From NCBI RefSeq assembly GCF_035582795.1, contig NC_134367.1:8323562-8387561 (forward strand): a stretch of DNA of 64,000 nt. The letters run 5' to 3'. The position numbers and the translations under genes are program-made. This stretch comes from Mycteria americana (taxonomy: Eukaryota; Chordata; Aves; Ciconiiformes; Ciconiidae). How positions within the stretch are numbered: the stretch's first letter is position 1; each line of letters opens with the position of its first letter. Below the pieces are notes generated by a model. It worked only from the letters and a program-made list of their open reading frames with translations, ran no database searches and had not been told where the DNA came from. Positions 27,723 to 39,700 of this stretch are shown piece by piece.

Positions 27723-30700
27723 TGAATGTTGTGAAGGTACTGTCAGGAAAAGGTTAGTCCAATTGCAGAGATTTAAAAGCCTTTCTCCAAAATTTCTACA
27801 GAAGGAGTAAGATGTTATGTATTTAATATACTTGATCAAATAATGTAAATGTGCCCTTTAGTTCAGAGAGGTATCTTTTGTGCAATACGGACTACAGCAA
27901 TGTGCCTACATAAAGCTAGAAATGGGTTTTTATTCTGGATGTATTTTGTCTAAACCAGTATTTTGTTATAGAATGAAATCATGCTATTGTAGGCAAATGC
28001 TGTGCTAGATGATTCCTCAGATATTCTAGCTGACTCGATTTCCTTATGAAAGTACATTTTAAGTGTTTCTACTAAAATATGCTAATCACCCTGAATTGCC
28101 TTCTCTGAATTTCTCACTGAAAGCCTGTTTAATACAGGCTGAAGTGTGTTGTGCTACACCAGTGGCATCAAGCAGTCACCTACCGTAGTCTAATAATTAG
28201 ATGATCTTATAAATTATCCCAGTTCTAAAAGGCACTGTTGACCTGTGGGATTTGAGCCACACTGACTTCCTAATGTTCAGTGACAGTTCTCCTTGAATGC
28301 CAAATTGCTACTAATTGTCTTTGAAAAAAATGAAAAACAACTTCACATCCTGTCTGGGATGTTCTGGGAAATAGTTACATGGCATTTTCCAAAACCAGCT
28401 GGCGTTCTACCCATTTTTTTAGATGATACAATTGGAGATTAGGGTAGTATTAGGTACAGTTTCACACAAGTAGTGTGAAATACATAGTTGGGTATGCAGA
28501 TATGAGCACTGATAATTATTGAAACAGCTGCCCCTCAGTTTGAACTGATGAGTATTGAAATGAAGCACTTGGGGCTTTCACGGTTACCTTTTCATGTTTC
28601 AGTATTACCCGCATACACTCTAAATTCTCTAACTGTAATAACGATAATAGTAATACACCTTAATAATGCTGATTGAAAGAGACGTAGTCCCTGCCTTCAG
28701 CATTTATCTCTACTGCAAAAGTCTGTCTAACACAGCTCAAGCACAATCACCTGAGAGCTCTGCTCTCCTTCGCACACTGGTGCAGAAAGTATTGTATATG
28801 TACCTCAGATCATCGATAGGAAAGACTATGCAGAGGATGTATTTAAGGCAAGATTATTTTAAAATAATGTTCTGTATCACTGAAGAGGTGTAGCTAATAA
28901 AAGCTGGGTTTCAATCAGACTTTTTATTTCAAAAATGTTACTTTTTCTTTGCTTGTGTGCAGTCCACTGTCTTGTTGATGAAAGTCCGTAGAGTTGGGTT
29001 CAGCTGTCATCCCAGTCAGCCAAGTAAAACTAGCATTGAAGTGTTCATCCCTTATTTGGGTGAAAAAGGTTGGCTTTGGAACTAAGGACAAGGTGGAAAA
29101 TAGAGTTACTTGTTGAACTGATGGTCCCCAGTGAAGAGCACAGAATCTAAATGTTGCGCAGAGCCACACAAGGTTAACAGTTAAAACTGAAGCCAACCAG
29201 GAAAGCAAAATATGATGTTGCCTGCAGCATAGTGCTTCCTTAATATTGTTTCCTGTGGGCCAGCAGGGAACAGGGGCCATGGTGTAATTGGGGGTAAGAA
29301 TGTAAATGATGCTGTAAATGCACAAGAACAGGTACTGAAACGCTTCCTAATTTTGTAACTGTCTAGTTTGCATAACAGACTAACAACCTACAAAAGCGTA
29401 GTTTTACAAAAGCTTAGTTTACAGAGCTAGTTCCTGATCCAGCAACCAGATCCATGCAGGAAAGTCTTGTGCCACCACCAAGACCCGGTTGCAGGGCTGG
29501 GGTGTGCGAGTAGTCAGTGATCGTGAAGGGCTGTGAAAGCATACAAAGCACTATCGTAATGTCAGTGTTAATAATGTTACAGTTAGGAGTGCAGAAGGCA
29601 TAAAGCTCCATCAAAAATGTTACACGCTAATAATTGAAGCGTCTCCTACCAGTCATTGAATATTTATGCCATCTCGATGCTTGGTCAGATCGTATCCCTG
29701 TGTGATTTTCTTTGAGTTGGGTTGAAAACACCTGTAAATAAGTCTGCTCGTAGGAATGCCGACAAACCTTGGCCTGTAGTAGTGTTGGGAGCTGCTTACA
29801 GGGTCATGCTACTTTAATGTAATGAATTAATAAAACCGCTACGTAATGGTGTGTGCTACCTTAAAATCTCCTTTGTTGTTCTTTTCGAGCTAGAGTATTA
29901 ATGTTTGGGGATGATTGTTAAGACATGCAAATGCAGGCTGTGCTTAGCATGAGGCAATTGTTCATCTTTGTTTTCAAACAAAGTTGTAAGATAACTATGC
30001 AAATGTATTTTATTAAAGGGACACATAAAAGGATCTAGTTTGTCTGTTGTGTTTTTTTGTCCATCTGCGGAGGATTTTTTCCCATCTGAATAGCTTGGTA
30101 CGAGCATTATGTTACTTGGCTCTGTGACGGAGCGACTTGATTTTGCTTTTTACCTCTTGAAAATTGAATCATAAATTTCTTCTGTTGTAGCAGAGAGAGT
30201 ATACTGCATTTACTGATTAGGGGAGATTGATTATGTTTCCCAGGGCCTGATCGAAACCAGCCTTTCCACAGCAGCAAATTTCTTGGCTTAGTTCCTTTCA
30301 TGGGTTTCAGTAGGCAGAGAGGCTACTGACGGCTACGGGCAGTGACAGGAGTACATTGCAAGTGAATTAGCCTTATGTGTGCCAGCAGAGATTGTAAAAT
30401 GGCTATGGGTGATGTCCCGTGATGCCATCGGTCTGTTCTCTGGCTGTACTAAAGGGACTGTTTTAATGCCAGCCCGTGGTACTTCATGGTGAGATGAAGT
30501 CTTTCTATGGTAGCCTGGGAAAATAGAGGCAGGCTAATACAGGCAAAAAACCCCAACCCTTAACTGCTTTTTCTAGCCATGTCAACTGGCTTGAGCTAAA
30601 AAACCAAACAAAAATAATTAAAAAAAAACCAAAACAAAACCCAAAACAAACCCCAAAAGCCACACCCCCCAAAAAAACTCACAACCCTAACCAAATCAAG

Positions 30701-33700
30701 CTATTTCCTTATAAATGCAGTTTACTTAGGCCACCTCTACCTCTAAATAGTCTTCACGGGTGACCCAAAGCAGCGATGCCTCTGCTATAGATAGATCCTT
30801 CAGGACAAGTGCCTGAGCTCATGTTTGAGGCTTAAGATGTCTTTCCAGAGCTGTCATTTTTAATATAGTTTTTTCATTGTTCGTTGAGTGGGGAAGTTCG
30901 TTGGGGAAGGGAACAAAGCCCTCACTGCCCAAGCAGCTCTGGGTATCTTTGAAAGCCTTTTATCCATCTGGTTTTTACCTCAATTCTCTGGAATTGGCTC
31001 TTAAGTGAAGAATTTTAATTCACTTCCCCTTTTTTAACAAAGGAAAAAAAGGAAAGTTTTTGAAATGGTGCTAGGTCTCATTCATCTTTCTTTCATTGGA
31101 GGATTTCTTTTCTTCAGAAAGTGTCATTCTTCCCCTTGAATGTACTCAAGTCCAAAATATGTCAGTAATTGGAAGGGTTTTCTCCCCCAGCCTCCTGTGT
31201 TTTTCAGGCATTTGAACCTCCTGCAGAGTAGAACGTCTTTTAACTGTGAAACTCGGTAGTTTTTCGTGCAGGGTTAGTTATGTTAGTAGGAAGAAAGTAT
31301 TTCTTGTTCAGGTATATTTGGAGAGGGAAGTATAATTTTAACCATAACATTAGAGACTGGGATTTCCTGTTTATAAACTCTCCACCTTGTTTTACCCTGC
31401 CCCTGCGAGACAGCTGCTTCCTCGTCTTGGAGAGCAGGATTTATCACAGTTGTAGTAGGCATCGCTCTCTTGCTATCCCCTAAGTTTCAAAGGTACCAGA
31501 CACCCACTGCTTGCTCCAGTAGATGATGTTCTCCGGAGGGAGCTGGGCAGATCATGCCCCGGATTGTCTGAACAGCCTGGCAGCACCCTGCTCTCGGTGG
31601 AAGAGGCAGGCTGGCTTGCCCTCCAGAGGTAATGTAAACCTCCGATCTAGTCCAGAGAGGGTGGGCAGCTGAGATTCCCCTCTGCAGGCGCTCCCAAAAA
31701 TCTCCCTGCTCTTCATTAGCTGTATGGGGAGCTTGGGATGAAGCTTCACAAGACAGAAGCCAAACCAACAGCTTTCTGCTGCCAAAAAAGGCAGTTTTAC
31801 TGCTTCCACGCACATTCCTGGCCGCTAAACTAGCAGAGAACTACTGTTTTCTTTTTCCCCCTCGGGATTCATTTGCTGCCAGGGTGTGAGCTGGGAGTCA
31901 GATAAGTGCCAGAACTGATGCAAGGAAAGGAGGGAACAGGAATGTGGGAGGAGAATGGGTAGAGATGCAGGTCCACCCTTTCCGTACCAGTGAGCCCATG
32001 GGTTGCTGTGGCCACTTTGGAAAAGCATTGGCAAATGCACTAGGTAGGCTGTTTTATTCTCCGTCTCGTTCGCTTGTCTTCACTTCAGATCCAAATGCCT
32101 GAACTCACCCTCTAAAATCAGGTGTGTGGATTGCATACTGTGTTTTTATACCAGTGTCATCAGACCCATCAAAATTTGGGGCATTTTCACTAGTGCTTAT
32201 TTAAATACAAAATAACACTCATCCCTTCACCCCAAAGGCTGACAGTCCAAATGCAAGGTTAGTGCAGGAGGCGGTTCATTTAACTGCATTTTTGTATCTG
32301 ATAAGGAGCTTATAAACCAGATCTAGTTTAGGTGCATAAAAAAGGCCTGTTTTCCTTCCCGTGTTTGCTTCCACTTTAAGTAGACAGCATGAGACAGACA
32401 CAAATCCAGCGTGTGGGTTGTTCCAACAGCTGCGATACAAGCAAACAGCAACAGGAGCTCCAGTCCGCCCCTGCTTTTGTTGCAGGAGTACCCTGCAGTA
32501 GAAAAGAGAACCACGTGGTCAAAGCTGAGACTTCCAAATCTGGACAAATAAAGTCTGGTTACTGTGCAAGCCCTTAATTATCCTAAAATTTAATGTCTTA
32601 GGAACCAGGTGGGCTTAAACTCAGTCCTGTACAAACTACAGAGTGACGCTAGAATCCAGAAGTAGCACACATCGGCCACAGTCCATCTGAATGGATTGAG
32701 ATACCAAACTCCACAGGAATCACTTTGATCTGTAACTTTGCTCCTTTTTTTCATCTCGTTTTGGCCTGATTGTAACTTTGGGAATAACTAGGGCCAGAAG
32801 CAGCATTCTGCATGATCAAAAGAGCTGCAATCCCAGATCTCTTCAATAAAATGTGGCATTTTATTTCTGACAAGCTTAAGATCTGTGATCCTCCTTAGGG
32901 GTACAAACCAGAACGGAAAAGTCCTGATGTTGAATGTAGCTATTGCCTTTACTGTTTTACTTCTTTGTGTTGGTCAAAGGGTTTCCCTGTTAAAGTACTT
33001 CGAATGGTATCGTAAAACTTCATGTGACAAGTGGTGTTCTTTTGCTGAAGGTTGCTGCTCCTTCAGAGCAGCTTGATGCCTGTGCAGCAGGAAGCGCACA
33101 AGCCTGGGAGGTTCCCATGAAGCCACTGTCACATCAAGTTTAGCCAGATGTTCCGTGTTTCTTGGGTTCCCCCCCCTCCCCCCCAATTTATTACTAACTC
33201 ATTTGCATTTCATTATTTAGAGCAGCCTTCCCATAAACAGATCTATACATTGGCAGTGAATAGAATAAAGTCACATTCTAGTGTCCTAGGGTGACAAGGG
33301 AGACGCAGCCCTTCGTGCTGTAGGTCACGCTGCCTTTCACAACACCTGTAAGCTTTCAGAAAGTATCGTTCCTCTAGAAATGCTGGATCTAAATGAGTCC
33401 GTTCTGCTAAGTGTCCTTTCTGCTATTCTGCAAAATCCACAGTTCACATTGTTTTAAAATCTGATGCTATCATTACATCAAGCACTAGATGTATGTTCTC
33501 AAATGCTCTGTAATTGTTTTTTTATTCTTCCCTATCCTGCTACTTTGGCAGTACTCTGCTAGCGTGTGATCAGAAGGATCAGAGTTTGACTTTCTGTGCT
33601 CTCCTTTACCCATCTAAACATATTCACCACTTTGCTTTTACCAGTTTTTGATTTGGCTACTAAATTTCAAACATTGTTGTCACGCTTACTAACATGTATA

Positions 33701-36700
33701 CAGTAGCGAAAAAGCAGTGTGAAGCTGTAGGGTCTGCATGTTCTTACAGAAAACTTGGGGTTTGTGTCACTGAAGGTCTGCGTCTTCCTCTGCATGATTT
33801 TGATTATGTATACTTGATGCCTAAAAATAATTCAACATGTTTCAGCCTCATTTTGTTTCTAAATGAGAAAAAAAGTTGTGCAACTGCGAAGTTATGCAAC
33901 TATAACGTTATGCCTTATAACTTTACAAATTTGTACTGGTGGTTTGTATCATCAATTAATAACCAAGATAGAGTACTTTAGAAATGGGGTGGAGATTAAA
34001 GGTGCAATGTCATCAGTCAGAACCAGATACATTCTAGATGACTTCATCTCACAAAAGACATTGCATAAGGTAAGAGAACATCGCAGTTTCGAAACGGTAT
34101 GGCAGAAAAGGGAAGAGATGAGAAAAATCGTGAGGCAAATGGAGCGGCAGGAAGTCAGGAATTCTTATTCTGCACCACAGGACAAGAACAAGGGATGTTT
34201 GAAGAAATAAAAGGGTGACAGGCTAAAAAATGACATAAAGGGGGGAGGGGGTCGATTGCTACATCACTCGATTTTGAACTGCTGCTGTTGTGGACAGGGT
34301 TTTACCATTGTGTATATAGTCTGAACCGTAGGCTGGTGTCTGTTGATGCAATTTTGTGAATTCATCAGATCCGATGGCCTGAGTGGGATCTAAACTACTG
34401 GCTTACTTCTTGTAGGGTGTGCTGATCTCCAAAGCCTTGACACTATGCAACCAATGGAAAGGAAAAGGCAGGGCTACATTCATGAACTCATTCAGACAGA
34501 AGAAAGGTATATGGACGATCTTCAGCTCGTCTTAGAGGTGAGATGTCTTGGATGTGAAAATGCATTTGGAAAAAGATCACCTCTGTCCTATTGAATAATA
34601 GCAATAAAAGGATTCTTACAAGTTGTGAAATGCTAGAGGAAGAAAGTGAGGTTGTGTGAGCACCTTCCTTTCTAGCGAATGTTATGTGGTTGTCCACCAA
34701 GCAAAAACATTACGTTGTGAAAGCCACCGTCTTACGAGGACCTTCCTGTTTTCCAAATCCTGTTCTTTGGTGTCTGGGTTCAGTGTAAAGATGATGGGCT
34801 GGGCTGCGGCAGCTGGCAAAGCTGCACAGGCTCATGACAGAAGCTGTATAAGCACCATAAAAGTTTATTGTCTGCCTTTATCTCTGATTTTATTTCTGGA
34901 AGCACGACCACCTCATTAGGCAGGGCAGGAACTGGCCAGCATTACGTGGTCTTGGGCGTCTGACTTGACCTCTCCATATAAAACACCTGTGTGGTGAAGT
35001 GTTAAAGGTGTTAAACAGAGTGAGTTACACAGGTATTCTGCTGTCCAGAGGTACTGTGCCGAGGGTCCCTGAAAGAAGCTGTAGTTCTGCACACTGGTGG
35101 ACTATGAGTGCTCTGGGTATGGGGATAGGTGTGGTGCGTAAGTGTAATTTGTGTAGCAATTGACTCTGAAATCACGGGAATGCTCTTCTGCGGAACGGTC
35201 AGCCTGCAGGTCCCAGTGCTTGTCCCTGCTTCGCAAATGGTGATGCCGGCGTCAGAATGAGGTCACACACTTAGGAAAAATAGCAACAGCTGTCACAAGT
35301 GCTAGTAAGGAATTGCTTTTAACTTCTCCTGAATTGGGACACTGAGCATTCAAAAAAAGCAAAATCACTGCTAGGCTGAACAAGAGGCTGAGCTGCTTCT
35401 GTTTCTGAAGAATTGCTCACCTTTCTGATTTTCTGACTGCAGGTTTTCCAAAAACCAATGGCTGATTCGGGTTGCCTCGCAGAAGGAGAAATGGGGCTGA
35501 TCTTTGTGAACTGGAAGGAACTCATCATGTCAAATACAAAGTTACTGAAGTGAGTACTGACCCACATTTTTATGTTTTCCTCTTCATCTTTATTCTCTTG
35601 TTCCTTTCCCCAGGAAGTTTTCTGGTTTTATAGTAAATATTTCTGTCCTTCCTGATTATTTCCTGTGCATGCATGCATTCAGAACAGCTAAATGCATTCA
35701 GACTACCTCACAAAGAAGGAGTTGTTAAGAGAGGGGAATAAACAGCAATAACAGTTGCACATTTGCTATAATACCTTAGAAATAGAGCCTACACAAAAGC
35801 ACATGCACAGGAGGTATTCTTCGCGGTTTTCTGCAAAGCAACCTTCTGTTCTCTAAAAATAAACTTTGGAGAGACAAAGTGGCTAATAACTCATTGAAAT
35901 GGGATGCTGGTTGAATGTAGAGATTGATGCCGGCTGTCCCAGAAACCTCAGAGGAGAGTCTCAGTCCCGCAGCCCCCATCAGGCAGATCATCCAGCTCGG
36001 TGTGTTGTGCCGGTGACTTTCTGGGGGTTCAGGCTGGACCCTGCGCCGCCTGGAAGCGCCCGTGCTGTGTAAGGGAATTCACCTCGCAGGCTTGCCTCCT
36101 TTCAGAGATGGATGTTGTCAGGATCTTGATTTTGGCCTCGCAGACTTGGCAGCAAAGTTGGATGGTGATTTCTTTCCTCTTCAGAGCCTTGCGAGTGCGT
36201 AAGAAAACAGGAGGAGAAAAAATGCCCGTGCAGATGATTGGGGACATCTTAGCAGCAGAGCTCTCTCACATGCAGGCCTACATTCGGTTCTGCAGCTGCC
36301 AGCTTAATGGAGCTTCGTTGCTGCAGCAGAAAACTGATGAAGATGCTGATTTCAAAGACTACTTAAAGGTATCTTATTCAGTAGCTTTTGTGCCTTCTCC
36401 TTTCCTCAATGACAGGAGCCCAACCAGATCAAAATAACCCAGAAGAGTAAAATCTTGCAAAATAGCTAAGAACCTTCTAAGGTTTATTTATATGATGACC
36501 ATGGTTAACGCTGTGTGCTTCCTATTTATATACCTGTCTTTCTCTCTAGCTAATGTATTACTCCATTTCCCATTCCATTGCTCGTTACTTCAGTGTAACA
36601 CTAACCCCACGAAGCTATGGTGCCGGTGTCTGCACCTTCCCAAAAATTCATGCTGTCAGAAGGAGTAAGAGTCTGTGGAGTTGAAATAAAAAAGCTGTTG

Positions 36701-39700
36701 TTCTGAACACGCTTGTAATTCAGTGGGGTGTGCGGTGTGTCTGAACGGTGGGGTTGCAGCCGGGGCCAGAGGTGTGCCGTGAGCGTCACAGGCAGGCACG
36801 CCGCAGAAATAAATAAGGAATTGCTGCCATAATGCAGCTGATGCGGTGGCTTTGAGGCCATGAAAGGAGAAATGCCAGAACTGTTGACAGCAGGCATTTG
36901 TTTCTTTCATTGCTTTGGTTTCTTTCAACCTGAGTGGAGCCTGTAACGTCAAAATAAAAGCTGGAACAGTTTTGAATGTAAGGGATTCTGCATGAACAGT
37001 GATCCTACTGTGGATCACTGTGGATGCTGGCAAAGCGGCTGAGTACAATGACAGCGCTGGCTTTCCTGTTTGTTCTAGATACAAGTATTGTTTGCTTACT
37101 GAAAAATCTAGGATTTCTTGGAATGCCTGAAAAAATGAACCTGATCAGACAGTTTTCAGTGCGGTGAGGCAACTCTTTCTTGATGAGTAATGCAATGTCT
37201 CTGTTAAATCTCTGGGTTGCACCATAGAAACTTGCCTTGGACCCTCGCTGCAAAGGAATGCCCCTCTCCAGTTTCCTCCTGAAACCTATGCAAAGAATAA
37301 CCCGCTACCCTCTGCTCATAAAGAGTGTGAGTACCCTAAGTGAGGTTTTGTAGGTGAATGCTTTTGAGTTTGATCTCAATAGCAAAAGCAAAAAAAAGCC
37401 TTGTCCCTTTAAGGGGATTTCTCTGAGAGTGCGGAGAAGCGGTACCTGTGCTTACCTCTGTTTTGATCTTGTTTTCTCTCCTTTTTGATCCATACCAGAT
37501 TCTAGAGAACACTCCAGAAAATCACCCTGATCACAGTAACCTCAAGCTTGCCTTGGAGCGTGCGGAGGAGCTGTGCTCTCAAGTTAATGAAGGGGTGCGT
37601 GAGAAAGAGAACTCGGACAGGCTGGAATGGATACAGTCCCACGTCCAGTGCGAAGGTCTTGCTGAGGTAGCCGCGTTAATACGCTGTACGACGGAGACTT
37701 TGCAGAGTCATTTCAGAAAGGCTGGGAGGGGAGTGGGGGTCCTTGCTCACATCCGTTATTGGAACATGATCTATTGCTGAGCTCTTGGCAGAGAACCTTT
37801 TATTACATATTGCTTGCAGCCATAATGTGATGAGCCCTCATTGTTTTTGCATGATTTTGGCAGTGGAGAAATCTCGGTTTATCAGCTTAAAACTGATGCC
37901 ATTTAAACGGTTAAATGAACAGAAGTAAGTCTTGCCTCCGACGTTCTGCTCGTGCTACCTTTGGGCTAAGTCAGGTGTTAGTATGTGGAATTTCACTGAG
38001 TGTGTTTCCCAGGGTTTTCCTTCATGAAGAAAGGGCACAGTAACCCTCAGTGCCAGATCCTCAAAGGTATGTGGGGTTCAGGCTCCTGTACTTTTCAGGA
38101 CAGCCTTCAAAAGGAGGTGTTGTGACAGTCCTCCACTGGCTGTGTAAGGAACCAGGGCTTGACAGGCCCAGAGGGTCTGTCCTAGTTCCATCACCTAATC
38201 ACGTACCTCTAAGAGGTGACCTGACTGCAGACTCTGCAGGCTCATCTTAAACACAGCTTCTGGACAACAGAAAAGTGGCCGTGAGATAAATGCCTTCATC
38301 CAGTCAGACCCGTGTGTATGTGGTTGGTAAGGCTTAAATCTACTTTAAGCTGGGAGTAGTGCTGATACCATGGCAGATCATAAAACAGTTTCCCTTCTCT
38401 TCATTTGTAACTAAATTCATTAAACAAAAGAGAAGAGCATTTTGAGCAGCTTGAGCAATCTCCGCTGGGAAGAGGAGCAGGAACTGATGCCTGCATTAAC
38501 TTGCTGCTGCTAATGGGTTTTGTCTCTCCTAGCAACCGGTGTTCAACTCCCTCACAAACTGCTTGGGACCACGGAAGCTCCTGCACAGCGGCAAGCTGTA
38601 CAAGGCCAAGAGCAGTAAGGAGCTGTACGGCTTCCTTTTCAATGACTTCCTCCTGCTCACCTACATGGTTAAACAGTTTGTCTCTTCTGGCTCCGATAAA
38701 CTGTTCAGCCCCAAATCCAACTCCCAGTTCAAAATGTACAAAATGGTGAGTGAATCGAGGTGCCCCGTGGTCATGTTGATACAGTGGGACCTGGCATTCT
38801 GATGAGGAGTGCCGTTCTCTCTGCTGAGATTAGCTGTCTGGCTCCAGCTGATCGTTTGCTGTCATACGGGCACATATGCCGTTTGGCTTAGTCCCTGGAA
38901 AAGGCCAGGCTTCTGTGTCTTGGTTTAATAAACACTTTTGTCCACTTTGGGGTGAAAGGGCAGAAATAGCATCGTGCCTGAGCAGCTGAATGGAATGTTC
39001 AGAAGCAGGAGCCTGGACTTAATTTTGCACAAGTTCCTGCATCCACAAGAAAATACTTGTCCTTCTTTAGAAAACAGTAAAAGGTGCAAAACTTCAGTCT
39101 CTGTGTCCACACAGTGCATGTTCTCAAGATTTTGGAGTTGGGGAGATAAGTTTAAGTATCAGGGCTGCTTTCCGACAGGGAACCTGGGAGATTTCCAGGA
39201 TTTCCAGGCTCCACACTGCAGCCCTGCTTACGCAGTCCTGCCCCTTTCACAAAGCTCTTAATCCAGGAAGACGGAATGTGGTGTATCGCCAGAGTAATTT
39301 TTCTCTCAGTCCTTTCTCACATCCTTTATATGGTGATCTGACTGTTCATCCTGTGTCCTACGACTTTCATTTTCCCTACTGTAAAACAATGTATTTAAAC
39401 ATCCTTGTAGGGTTTCCGCTTATTGTCAGGGTGACGCTGCCACAGTGATGTTTGCTTTTCTTTCAGCCTGTTTTCCTTAATGAAGTCCTAGTGAAATTGC
39501 CCACAGACCCTTCAAGTGATGAGCCAGTTTTCCACATATCACACATTGACAGAGTTTACACGCTTAAAACTGACAACATTAATGAGCGGTGAGTAGTGAA
39601 AATGCAGATCTGAGCTTAAACTTGTTGATCGTGGCTGTAGGCTGTGTTTCCAGTGAGCAGACGTGGGGGTCTCTGGGCTCAAGAACAGGGTTTAGTCTCC

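Larger units (their letters stand above)
21025..34415 (+). other. ITSN2: ITSN2 intron between SH3E and DH, 13.4 kb
   Basis: The largest intron in the window. It holds a poly-T tract, a (TA)n microsatellite, a short element with 18-bp inverted repeats, an A/C-rich tract and a possible alternative terminal exon, each listed separately. No other gene or full transposon is recognised on either strand; the many open frames here are short and without family resemblance. Confidence 0.75.

Noticed and set aside
36000-36437. 145-codon plus-strand frame
   Set aside because: Only 36185-36368 is an ITSN2 DH exon; the rest is intron read-through.
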